Origin: an uncultured Pseudomonadota bacterium
GTDB taxonomy: Bacteria; Desulfobacterota_B; Binatia; UBA9968
DNA length: 14,311 nucleotides
Direction: 5' to 3'
NCBI GenBank assembly: GCA_946478635.1
Contig: CAMLCX010000070.1
Span: 1-14,311, forward strand
Shown: positions 1-6,160 of the stretch, in pieces
Layout: each line of letters starts with the position of its first letter
How positions within the stretch are numbered: position 1 is the first letter of the stretch
Translations under genes and position numbers: made by a program
The notes under the pieces: model-generated
What the model was told of the DNA's origin: nothing
Seen by the model: the letters and a program-made list of their open reading frames with translations, nothing else
Database searches by the model: none

Positions 1-1
1 T

Positions 2-895
2 GTCGCTACGGCAGACGTCTTTCAGCGCGATGATAGCGGCGATCTCGCAAGAAAGCTCGCGCTTTGGCAGGATCAGGTTTCGGCGGTGATCGGAGCGACC
101 AACGTTCCCGAGTCGACCCACCTTGGCGAATTGGCAGCGAAGTCGAATCTCCTGTGCTTCGTCGCCAACAATAACCCTATCGTTTGGCAGGGACGAAGGC
201 AGCTGTTTCACATTGGACTGCCGACCAGCCAGACTACCGCCGCCGTCGCTGCACTCATCGCAAAAACCAATCGACGGCGCATTCTTCTGCTCCATGACCG
301 GACAGAGTTTCAAAGCCGTGTCGCTTCGACCATGGAGATTGTGTTAAAGAGCCGCGGCATGGACACGCGAGTCGAACCTGCGTCCACGGAAGAAAGCGTC
401 CCATTTGCAGGCGGATGGAAGCCTGACTTGATTTACGTGATCTTTTACAGCGAGCCGAGAGCGCTGCGGATTACGCAAACGGTCAGAAACACGGCGCTGG
501 ATATTCCGCTTCTGTTCGGGCGCTCGCTTTTACGAGAGAGTTTCTTGACGTCGCTGGGCGATCAGCCGGGTGAATGCTGGTTCGTCGACATGTTTCATCG
601 AAACGGCAGCCAAACGCCGGCGCAGCGGGAGTTTTTCCAAGCGATGGCAGCGAGCGGGGTAACTATGCCGACGGCGAATCACGCCTTTGGCTGGGATGGC
701 ATGGCACATTGCGTTGCGGCGCTAAACGCCGCTCGCGGCGACCCGTCATGCGCCATCGACTACCTGGAATCCGGCGTTACTTTGGAAGGCGCCAGCGGTG
801 CTTGTGTGTTCAGCCGGGACAATCACAATGGCCGATTCGAGCCGGGGCCACACACGATTACTCGGTGGCATCGTCAAAAGCTTGAAGATGTGTGA
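2..895 (+). CDS. Type 1 periplasmic binding protein (branched-chain amino acid ABC transporter type), 5'-truncated
   Basis: The frame is open from the left edge and ends at TGA 893-895, so 297 residues are visible and the N-terminus with any signal peptide lies outside the window. The pattern fits the LivJ-like (Peripla_BP_6) fold: an early segment reading VSAVIGATNVPESTHLGELA, then a stretch on returning to the initial state (LFHIGLPTSQTTAAVAALIA), a second Rossmann-like half starting at RRRILLLHD, and a late conserved stretch ANHAFGWDGMAHCVAALNAA before the C-terminal GVTLEGASGACVFS motif. The last part matches the usual end of these proteins (a G-x-x-G-x-x-x-F-s-x-d-N-H pattern). Family members capture amino acids, amides or aromatic acids in the periplasm; the ligand here is unknown. 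No in-frame Met near position 86 is needed, because the reading frame clearly continues upstream. It has no visible partner transporter genes in the window; they would lie to the left. Confidence 0.85.
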   Translation, partial: VATADVFQRDDSGDLARKLALWQDQVSAVIGATNVPESTHLGELAAKSNLLCFVANNNPIVWQGRRQLFHIGLPTSQTTAAVAALIAKTNRRRILLLHDRTEFQSRVASTMEIVLKSRGMDTRVEPASTEESVPFAGGWKPDLIYVIFYSEPRALRITQTVRNTALDIPLLFGRSLLRESFLTSLGDQPGECWFVDMFHRNGSQTPAQREFFQAMAASGVTMPTANHAFGWDGMAHCVAALNAARGDPSCAIDYLESGVTLEGASGACVFSRDNHNGRFEPGPHTITRWHRQKLEDV

Positions 896-909
896 CTGGC
901 CCGGGCGTA

Positions 910-932
910 TTCAGATCGTTCAAGCCCTTTAG
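910..932. repeat. Degenerate 9-bp tandem repeat (TTCAR-type)
   Basis: TTCAG (910-914), TTCAA (919-923) and TTTAG (928-932) sit exactly 9 bp apart, starting 15 nt after the stop codon of the preceding gene. The unit resembles GTTCAANNN of the element at 13756-13819, but the matching inverted arm is not recognisable here. It may be a decayed, one-armed copy. Seen directly: period and unit; inferred: relationship. Confidence 0.35.
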
Positions 933-992
933 ATCGAGCCGCGAGGCTCAGAAGTTCGAGTGCCCGAAGAATTTCCATTCAGGGGGATGGAT

Positions 993-1307
993 TTACTGTG
1001 CTTTGGAAAGCGCCTCAAGCGCATCTCGCAGATGCCCAGCCCAATTCTCGAGCGTCGAGGAACTAATTTTGCCGTCTGGGGTGTTGAAACCGACCCCGTC
1101 CGTGCTTATCTCAAGCAACACCGCTTCAAGATCTGCAATCAACTTGTAATATTTACCTTCGGATAACACCTTGTGGCCATTCGGCACCGACTTATACGTC
1201 GGTTTTGCTTGCGTCGCCTGATTATTACAGGACGTCGACGTTTCCAAAGGTATCGTACTGGCGGTTGCAGTGCTCAAGTTGGGCTCCTTTATCTGGTTGT
1301 TCGGCAT
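993..1307 (-). CDS. Small hypothetical protein (104 aa), doubtful
   Basis: I do not recognise this protein. From ATG 1307-1305 it gives 104 residues: a Ser/Thr/Asn-rich, low-complexity first third, then a more protein-like second half containing GKYYKLIADLEAVLLEIS and a C-terminal amphipathic helix-like stretch ENWAGHLRDALEALSKAQ. No signal peptide, membrane segment or known motif is visible. The frame stays open upstream to a TTG at 1463, but that extension reads like non-coding DNA, so the ATG was chosen; a GTG lies one codon before it. Neither has a convincing Shine-Dalgarno (only a GAGTGGG-like stretch). Neighbours are a gene ending at 895 on the other strand and an alpha/beta hydrolase ending at 1612 on the same strand, with no operon signal. 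Base use is less GC-rich than in neighbouring genes. It may be a real orphan or a chance reading frame. Confidence 0.35.
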   Translation of the reverse strand: MPNNQIKEPNLSTATASTIPLETSTSCNNQATQAKPTYKSVPNGHKVLSEGKYYKLIADLEAVLLEISTDGVGFNTPDGKISSSTLENWAGHLRDALEALSKAQ

Positions 1308-1611
1308 CACCCACTCGGAGACTGAGCAAGGAATACGCCAAGCGAACTGAAGCATCCCTGGAAGCCCTTCTCCCTGGGTAGATGGAGACCCGAACCCGTT
1401 GATCGATTGGTATTTGATCGCTAACTTTAGGAAAGGAAGCGCCAACCGTTCTCGATTTTGCAAAATAGCGATGCTAACAGGGTGACCGGGTCGTCCCCCT
1501 GGCTTGATCGTTGCCCGGGCATGGATTCCCGTTTGGCATGGCTAAGAATGCGGCAGGGAAGTTTCGCACTTGGGTGCGCCTCTGTGGTGAATCTAGTTTT
1601 GAGTCGCGAAG
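1308..1611. other. Intergenic stretch without a recognisable gene
   Basis: No convincing coding frame, RNA gene or mobile-element end is visible. A short perfect hairpin (CGCAC 1565-1569, loop TTGG, GTGCG 1574-1578) lies 34 nt beyond the hydrolase stop but has no T-tract on either side, so it is not called a terminator. The segment around 1360-1395 carries a pyrimidine-rich CTCCCTGGG-like run of the sort found in dispersed intergenic repeats, too weak to define. Confidence 0.5.
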
Positions 1612-2448
1612 TTATTTACGGCGACCGATGAATCCGAGCACCGTGCGATTGAAAAACTCCGGTTGCTCCCAGTACGGCGAATGGCCGCACTCCGGCACGA
1701 TGACGACCTCGTTATCGGGCACGTGGCGGGCGATCATGCGCATGATCGACGGCGGCGTGAACATATCGGCTGCGCCGGTTATCAGCAGGATCCGCGCTTT
1801 CAATGTCGCCAGCTTCTCCGGCGTCACGACGTTGACCGGTTTTTGCCGGGCGCCCTTGCCGGTCTCGGAAATTTCGTTGAGCTCGGTCCACTTGGCAACG
1901 CCCGCGGGATTGGCGCCGCGATAGGATGGCCCCAACTCGCGAAACCAGCGCGGCAGATCGTCCCATTCCTTCGAGTGCATCGTGGCCGCGGCGTCGGCGA
2001 TGTAACCGTTGGCGGCCGCGAGGTTGTTGCTCGATACGGTCAGGCTCAGCAGCCGTTCAGGATGGGACAACGCATAGTCCGCGGCGACACTGCCGCCAGC
2101 CGCCGAGCTGACAATATGAAACTTGTCGAGCCCGAGCACCTCGATAAAGTTCTGCAGGTCCACCGAAGCGCTGCCGGGATTATCCGCGGGCGCGAGATCG
2201 GAATTGTAGTAGTTGCGTCGCGAGTAGGCGATGACCCGGTAGCCGGCCGCGGCGAACACCGGCTGCTGGTAGAGCCAGACCAGCGCGCTGCCCGACGCCG
2301 GATGGAGCAGCACGATCGGCTGTCCCGAGCCGCCGGTGTCCCAATATCCCAAACGAGTGTCCGGCAGCGCGGCCATGGCTTCCTTGGCCGGCGCCTGCGG
2401 GGGAATCGGTATCGGTGCCATGGGATCGGCGCTGTTGGTTGGGCCCAT
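1612..2448 (-). CDS. Alpha/beta hydrolase family protein with Ala at the nucleophile position
   Basis: The 278-residue protein has the alpha/beta hydrolase fold: strand and oxyanion-loop region PIVLLHPASGSALVW (about residues 44-58), a nucleophile-elbow region DKFHIVSSAAGGSVAADYAL (about 108-127), a late acid Asp228 in LLITGAADMFTPP, and His256 in VPECGHSPYWEQPEF. The usual Gly-x-Ser-x-Gly elbow (for example VGHSxGG) reads VSSAAGG here, so the nucleophile position is Ala116 (codon 2101-2103); Asp and His of the triad are kept. Ser114 or Ser115 lie one and two residues earlier. The start ATG 2448-2446 is preceded by GGAGG six bases upstream and by a sigma70-like promoter; the longer frame back to 2523 would run through that promoter. 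The gene is divergent from the TIR gene. Ordinary members cleave esters, C-C bonds or epoxides; whether this one is catalytic is open. Confidence 0.88.
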   Translation of the reverse strand: MGPTNSADPMAPIPIPPQAPAKEAMAALPDTRLGYWDTGGSGQPIVLLHPASGSALVWLYQQPVFAAAGYRVIAYSRRNYYNSDLAPADNPGSASVDLQNFIEVLGLDKFHIVSSAAGGSVAADYALSHPERLLSLTVSSNNLAAANGYIADAAATMHSKEWDDLPRWFRELGPSYRGANPAGVAKWTELNEISETGKGARQKPVNVVTPEKLATLKARILLITGAADMFTPPSIMRMIARHVPDNEVVIVPECGHSPYWEQPEFFNRTVLGFIGRRK

Positions 2449-2454
2449 GAGGTT

Positions 2455-2459
2455 CCTCC
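2455..2459 (-). promoter_or_regulatory. Shine-Dalgarno GGAGG for the alpha/beta hydrolase
   Basis: GGAGG on the minus strand, six bases before ATG 2448-2446. It decides the start in favour of the 278-residue form over an upstream in-frame start at 2523. Confidence 0.75.
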
Positions 2460-2473
2460 ACGCTAATGAATCT

Positions 2474-2502
2474 CTTATAGCGGCAAACCGGATCAACGCC
2501 AA
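2474..2502 (-). promoter_or_regulatory. Sigma70-like promoter for the alpha/beta hydrolase
   Basis: On the minus strand a -35-like TTGGCG (2502-2497) is followed after exactly 17 bases by a -10-like TATAAG (2479-2474, five of six matches to TATAAT). Transcription would begin near 2467, giving a leader of about 20 bases that contains the GGAGG site. Confidence 0.55.
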
Positions 2503-2567
2503 CTGGAACGATGAGGCGGGCATTCCATTTGCCAGTTGCAGGGGCTATCTCTCTTACCGAAGAAATT

Positions 2568-2583
2568 GGGTGTTAACACACCC
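2568..2583. promoter_or_regulatory. Perfect palindrome GGGTGT-TAAC-ACACCC, candidate operator
   Basis: Two 6-bp arms, GGGTGT (2568-2573) and ACACCC (2578-2583), flank TAAC. It lies between the divergent hydrolase and TIR genes, about 5 bp upstream of a TTGACG box reading toward the TIR gene. Size and position fit a dimeric regulator site; the regulator is not in view. Symmetry is seen directly, function is inferred. Confidence 0.4.
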
Positions 2584-2587
2584 CGGA

Positions 2588-2621
2588 TTGACGGGCATTT
2601 GAAAGGGAAAGCCGCTATACT
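2588..2621 (+). promoter_or_regulatory. Candidate promoter of the TIR gene (poor spacing)
   Basis: A TATACT (2616-2621) makes a good -10 box and would start transcription near 2628, about 30 bases before the TIR start codon. The best -35-like hexamer, TTGACG (2588-2593), is 22 bases away, longer than the usual 16-18, so the promoter would be weak or activator-dependent. Confidence 0.3.
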
Positions 2622-2658
2622 CGCACGGTAAAAAGACCCGTCGAATTCTCCATCTCTC

Positions 2659-3621
2659 ATGTCCGGAATATTTATCTGCTACCGCCGGGAAGATAGCGCG
2701 GCTTACGCCGGCCGCTTGTACGACCGGCTGTCGGCGCACTTCGGCGCCGATCAGGTGTTCATGGACGTGGACGATATTCCGCCCGGCGCCGATTTCGTGT
2801 CGCACATCGACGCTAAAGTGGGCTCGTGCGACGCGATGGTGGTGGTCATCGGCAAGAATTGGCTGACGGCGCGCAACGCCCAGGGGCAATTGCGTCTGAG
2901 CGACCCCAACGATTTTGTCGGGCTTGAAGCGGCGATGGCATTACAGCGGGGCGTGCTGGTCATTCCGGCTCTGGTCGGTGGCGCCGCGGTACCCAAAGAG
3001 GACGAGCTGCGCGCTGACTTGAAAGATCTGGCGCGCCGCAATGCTCTAACCATCAGCGATCAGGACTTTCAGCGCGACACGGACCATTTGATCGGCGCGC
3101 TCGAAAAGCTTCCCAATTTGGCCAGGCGCAGACACAACGAACTGGAGGAGCAGCGGACGAAGTTGCGCAAAAAGCGTTTGCGCCGGCTGATCTGGAAAAT
3201 ACCGCTGATCATTCTGTTGATCTCCTTCGCCGTCTGGTGGGAGTCTCGCAGACGGCAACCCGACGGCGACACCCAAGTTGAAGCATTCGCCGCCGTGTTC
3301 ACGGGTTCATGGGCGGGGGACGTAACCTATGGCTGGGGCGCAACATACAAAGAACCGTTTTTCTTTCAGCCCGAGGGCAACAAGCTTTTCGGCACCGCTG
3401 GATTTCTAGGCGTAAAACGGGGAATTGAGGAAGGCCGGATCCAGGGCGAGACGATTTCATTCTATCTCCGGTACGAGGAAGTTTCCGGCGGCGAGAGCCG
3501 GGAGCGCAAGAACTACTATTGGGGAAAGTTAAACGGTCAGGAAATCCTTATGCGCGTGCAAGACGATCGCGGCAATCCGGCGGTGGAGTGGGTATTGAGG
3601 AAAAGCAAAGCGCCGCAGTGA
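2659..3621 (+). CDS. TIR-domain membrane protein with a C-terminal beta-rich domain
   Basis: 320 residues in three parts. Residues 1-145 are a bacterial TIR domain: opening strand IFICYRREDSAAYAGRLYD, BB-loop-like MDVDDIPPGADF (35-46), CDAMVVVIGKNWL (57-69), and FVGLEAAMALQRGVLVIPAL (86-105), in which Glu90 aligns with the catalytic Glu of NAD-cleaving TIR domains. Residues 155-176 are a charged, coiled-coil-like linker rich in Lys/Arg (RKKRLRR). One membrane segment follows (about 177-194). Residues 213-317 look beta-rich (GSWAGDVTYGW, then GRIQGETISFYLRYEE), like a small barrel. The positive-inside rule puts the TIR domain in the cytoplasm and the C-terminal domain outside. No Shine-Dalgarno is obvious before ATG 2659. 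TIR proteins serve in NAD-depleting defence or signalling; the outer domain suggests sensing, which is inference. Confidence 0.88.
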   Translation: MSGIFICYRREDSAAYAGRLYDRLSAHFGADQVFMDVDDIPPGADFVSHIDAKVGSCDAMVVVIGKNWLTARNAQGQLRLSDPNDFVGLEAAMALQRGVLVIPALVGGAAVPKEDELRADLKDLARRNALTISDQDFQRDTDHLIGALEKLPNLARRRHNELEEQRTKLRKKRLRRLIWKIPLIILLISFAVWWESRRRQPDGDTQVEAFAAVFTGSWAGDVTYGWGATYKEPFFFQPEGNKLFGTAGFLGVKRGIEEGRIQGETISFYLRYEEVSGGESRERKNYYWGKLNGQEILMRVQDDRGNPAVEWVLRKSKAPQ

Positions 3622-3701
3622 GATTAAACGATTTATGAGAGGCGAATCGAGGGTTGGGTTGACGCTCTTCCGACCAACCGTTATTCTCGCAGCCAATCAT
3701 C

Positions 3702-4814
3702 ATGGACCAGGAAATTATCACCCGACTGAAGCGGCGGATCGCTGACCAGGGTCTCGACGCGATCATCGCCACTTCGCCGGAAAATGTCACCTACGTTTCG
3801 GGTTTTGTCGTGCCCTCGCAATCGTTGATGCGCTGGCGGCACGCGGCCGTGATCATTACTTCCGACGGGCAAATTTCCATGATCGCCATCGACATGGAAG
3901 CGACGACGGTGAAGGCGCACGCGGGGATCGACGATCTGCGCATCTACCGCGAGTTCACCGACGATCCGATGGACAAGGTCGCCGACGCGTTGAAGGACTT
4001 GAAACTCGACCGGGGCAAAATTGGCATCGAATTGGAATTCCTGCCGGCGAAAGATTTTGCCACGCTGCACCGGAATCTTCCGGACGTTCAATGGGTGGCG
4101 GCCGACCCGACTTTCAACAAAGCGCGGCAGGTCAAGACGCCGAACGAATTGGCGTTGCTTCGTTCGCTCAGCAAACTCACCGACAAAGCGCTGGGCGATG
4201 CGCTCACGTCGGCAAAGGTGGGGATGAGCGAGATGGAGCTGGCCGCAACCCTGCTGACTTCGCTCTTCGGCGGCGGCGCGGAAAGCTACAAGCTCATGAT
4301 CATCGCCTCCGGCGAGCGCAGCCAGTTTCCCAACGTCGGCCCGACGGATCGCAAGCTGCAAAAGGGCGACATCATTCGCATGGAAATCTTCGGCCAGAAG
4401 AGCGGCTATCTCACCGGCGTTTGCCGCACGGCGGTGGTGGGAGACGCCACGCCGGAGCAGTACAAGATCTGGTCGAACCTGAGCGAGTGCAAGTATCTGG
4501 TGATGGATTTGATCAAGCCCGGCGCGAGCTGCCCCGAGGTGTATCGAAAGTTTCTGCAAAAATTCAGCGAGCTCGGTTTCGAGCCGATCAGTTTCGTCGC
4601 CCACGGCATCGGACTCCATCTGCACGAAGAGCCTTACATGGGCCGCTACGGCAACGAGACCATCGAAGCCGGCATGGTCGGCGCCTTCGAGCCGCTGGTC
4701 TACATTCCGGGCCGTTTCGGCATGCAGAACAAGGACATGTTTTGCGTGAGCGAAAACGGCTGCGAGTTGCTTTCCGATGTCACGCCGACGGATAAGTTGA
4801 TGCGAGTGGGTTGA
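3702..4814 (+). CDS. M24 family (creatinase/Xaa-Pro aminopeptidase fold) protein with degenerate metal site
   Basis: 370 residues, the normal length for the two-domain family. Residues 1-140 are the Creatinase_N domain (RIADQGLDAIIATSPENVTY, then YVSGFVVPS). Residues 148-365 are the pita-bread domain: GDIIRMEIFGQKSGYLTGVC (222-241), LIKPGASCPEVYRKF (270-284), FVAHGIGLHLHEEPYMG (298-314), EAGMVGAFEPLVYIPG (322-337). In metal-dependent members the ligands are Asp, Asp, His, Glu, Glu. Here the first Asp is probably replaced by Glu228, the second by Gly239, His301 and Glu330 remain, and the last Glu falls at Lys344/Asp345. The usual His before the first strand pair is Asn211. Loss of metal ligands is known from bacterial creatinase, a C-N hydrolase on this fold, so creatinase-like hydrolysis is more likely than peptidase action. 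It heads the enzyme block on this strand; no Shine-Dalgarno is clear before ATG 3702. Confidence 0.87.
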   Translation: MDQEIITRLKRRIADQGLDAIIATSPENVTYVSGFVVPSQSLMRWRHAAVIITSDGQISMIAIDMEATTVKAHAGIDDLRIYREFTDDPMDKVADALKDLKLDRGKIGIELEFLPAKDFATLHRNLPDVQWVAADPTFNKARQVKTPNELALLRSLSKLTDKALGDALTSAKVGMSEMELAATLLTSLFGGGAESYKLMIIASGERSQFPNVGPTDRKLQKGDIIRMEIFGQKSGYLTGVCRTAVVGDATPEQYKIWSNLSECKYLVMDLIKPGASCPEVYRKFLQKFSELGFEPISFVAHGIGLHLHEEPYMGRYGNETIEAGMVGAFEPLVYIPGRFGMQNKDMFCVSENGCELLSDVTPTDKLMRVG

Positions 4815-4837
4815 AAAAGGAGGGCCTCACCCTATCA

Positions 4838-4869
4838 CTCTCCCATCGGAATGCATCGGAATGGGCGAG
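4838..4869. repeat. Imperfect palindrome with an internal 10-bp tandem duplication
   Basis: CTCTCCCAT (4838-4846) faces ATGGGCGAG (4861-4869) with one mismatch. The span contains CATCGGAATG twice in direct tandem (4844-4853 and 4854-4863). It starts 24 bases after the M24 stop and is followed by GGGAATTC. The general look (CTCACCCT, CTCTCCC, then GGGCGAGGG) is that of dispersed intergenic repeats in GC-rich genomes. Confidence 0.5.
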
Positions 4870-4893
4870 GGAATTCGGAATTGTCGGAGTTAA

Positions 4894-6048
4894 ATGAAAA
4901 TCACTAAGATTGAAACTATCCCGATTCGCCTGCCGACCCGGCGTGTGCACCAGTGGGCCAGCTTGACCACGCCCATCGGCGTGTACGTCATCATCAAACT
5001 TCACACCGATGAAGGCTTGATCGGCCTCGGCGAAGCGCCGGTGCTCAAGGACTGGGGCGGCGACCACGGCAAGTATTTCGGCGAAACGCCGCAAACGACC
5101 CTGCATATTATCAACGACATCCTCGCGCCGGCGTTGGCCGGCCAGGACCCGAGCCGCTTCGAGTCGGTTCACGCGCTGATGGACAAGGCCGTGAAAGGAT
5201 ATCCCTATTGCAAGGCAGCCATCGACGCGGCGCTCTACGACGTGGTCGGCAAGGCGCTGAAAGTTCCGGCCTATGTGCTGCTCGGCGGATTGTTTCGCGA
5301 GCGTATTCCGATTGCGCATAGTCTCGGATTGATGGAAACCGAGAAAGCGGTGGAAGAGGCGAAGCTTGCGAAATCGGAAGGGGTGAAGACGATCAAGCTC
5401 AAGTGCGGCGTCGATCAGAAGCGCGACGTCGAGTTGGTCAAGCAGATCCGCAAGGCGATCGGCCCGGACTTGAATATCTGCGTGGATGCCAATCAGGGCT
5501 ATCCGACGGCCAAAGCCGCGGTGAAAATTACCAAAGCGATGGAAGAGTACAATCTGCTTTATATGGAACAACCGGTGGAGGGGCTCGACCAGATGGCGGA
5601 AGTGACGCGCCGGGTCGATACGCCGATCATGGCGGATGAAAGCGCCTGGACGCCGCAGGATATTATCGAGATCGTGCAGAAAAAAGCCGCCGACGTCATT
5701 TCGATCTACACGACCAAGCCCGGCGGCATGTTCAAGGCCAAGAAAGTGGCGGCGGTGGCCGAAGCGGCCGGGCTCCGATGCAACGTGAACGGTTCGGTGG
5801 AAACCGGAGTCGGCAACGCGGCCAACATTCATCTCGCTGCGTCCACCGGCGTAGTGACCTATGGCTGCGTCGTGCCGGTGTCAACGCCCAAAGGAAAAGG
5901 CAAAGGCGGCATCGCCGGGATTTATTATCAGGACGATATCATTCAGGAACCGTTCGCCTACGCTGACGGCGACGTGATCGTTTCTTCCAAGCCCGGCCTC
6001 GGCATCGAGCTGGACGAAGAGAAACTGAAGCTGTACCGGATCGGTTAG
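4894..6048 (+). CDS. Mandelate racemase/muconate lactonizing enzyme family protein (enolase superfamily)
   Basis: 384 residues, typical length. The N-terminal capping domain (1-125) opens with MKITKIETIPIRLPTRR; the barrel follows. Catalytic elements are complete: a KxK motif TIKLK (Lys168, Lys170) at the end of the second barrel strand, metal ligands Asp198 (VDANQGY), Glu225 (YMEQPVEG) and Asp248 followed by Glu249 (MADESAW), and the opposite-face Lys275 in YTTKPGG. This arrangement is that of the muconate-lactonizing subgroup, whose members abstract a proton alpha to a carboxylate for cycloisomerisation, racemisation or dehydration, including N-acyl amino acid or dipeptide epimerisation. 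The start ATG 4894 has GGAG four bases upstream (4886-4889). It lies 79 bases downstream of the M24 gene, same strand. Substrate cannot be assigned; the family call is firm. Confidence 0.93.
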   Translation: MKITKIETIPIRLPTRRVHQWASLTTPIGVYVIIKLHTDEGLIGLGEAPVLKDWGGDHGKYFGETPQTTLHIINDILAPALAGQDPSRFESVHALMDKAVKGYPYCKAAIDAALYDVVGKALKVPAYVLLGGLFRERIPIAHSLGLMETEKAVEEAKLAKSEGVKTIKLKCGVDQKRDVELVKQIRKAIGPDLNICVDANQGYPTAKAAVKITKAMEEYNLLYMEQPVEGLDQMAEVTRRVDTPIMADESAWTPQDIIEIVQKKAADVISIYTTKPGGMFKAKKVAAVAEAAGLRCNVNGSVETGVGNAANIHLAASTGVVTYGCVVPVSTPKGKGKGGIAGIYYQDDIIQEPFAYADGDVIVSSKPGLGIELDEEKLKLYRIG

Positions 6049-6076
6049 TTAGTTAGATTTTAACTGCAAAGTCGTG

Positions 6077-6125
6077 CCCCCACCTTCATCCTCCCCCGCG
6101 ATGCGGGGGAGGAACGAGGAGGGGG
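6077..6125. repeat. GC-rich palindrome (23-bp arms, 3-nt loop)
   Basis: The left arm 6077-6099 (C-rich, ending CTCCCCCGC) and right arm 6103-6125 (starting GCGGGGGAG) match as inverted repeats at 19 of 23 positions around a GAT loop; the inner 11 pairs are perfect. It begins 29 bases after the stop of the enolase-superfamily gene and is followed by GAATTC, as is the palindrome at 4838-4869. It would form a very stable RNA hairpin but has no T-tract, so it is more like a REP-type intercistronic repeat than an intrinsic terminator. Confidence 0.7.
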
Positions 6126-6160
6126 AATTCAAGCGCAAAGAGCGCAATCAATCCAGTTCA

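Noticed and set aside
1463..1463. TTG start for a 156-residue version of the small hypothetical protein
   Set aside because: The extra 52 residues read like non-coding sequence and no ribosome site precedes the TTG.
3652..3679. GGTTGG/CCAACC hairpin after the TIR gene as a terminator
   Set aside because: Only six pairs with a 16-base loop and no T-tract following; too weak to call.
4780..5832. Long open frame on the minus strand inside the enolase-superfamily gene (350 codons)
   Set aside because: His/Arg-rich translation without family motifs, opposite a gene with a complete catalytic set; a mirror of GC-rich codon use. The same holds for the minus-strand frames at 3681-4625, 6521-7318, 7507-8247, 8487-9428 and 9864-10793, and the plus frame at 1663-2466.
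6074..6160. N-terminal extension of the opine dehydrogenase family protein
   Set aside because: It translates the GC-rich palindrome and places 29 odd residues before a Rossmann strand that normally sits at the very N-terminus.
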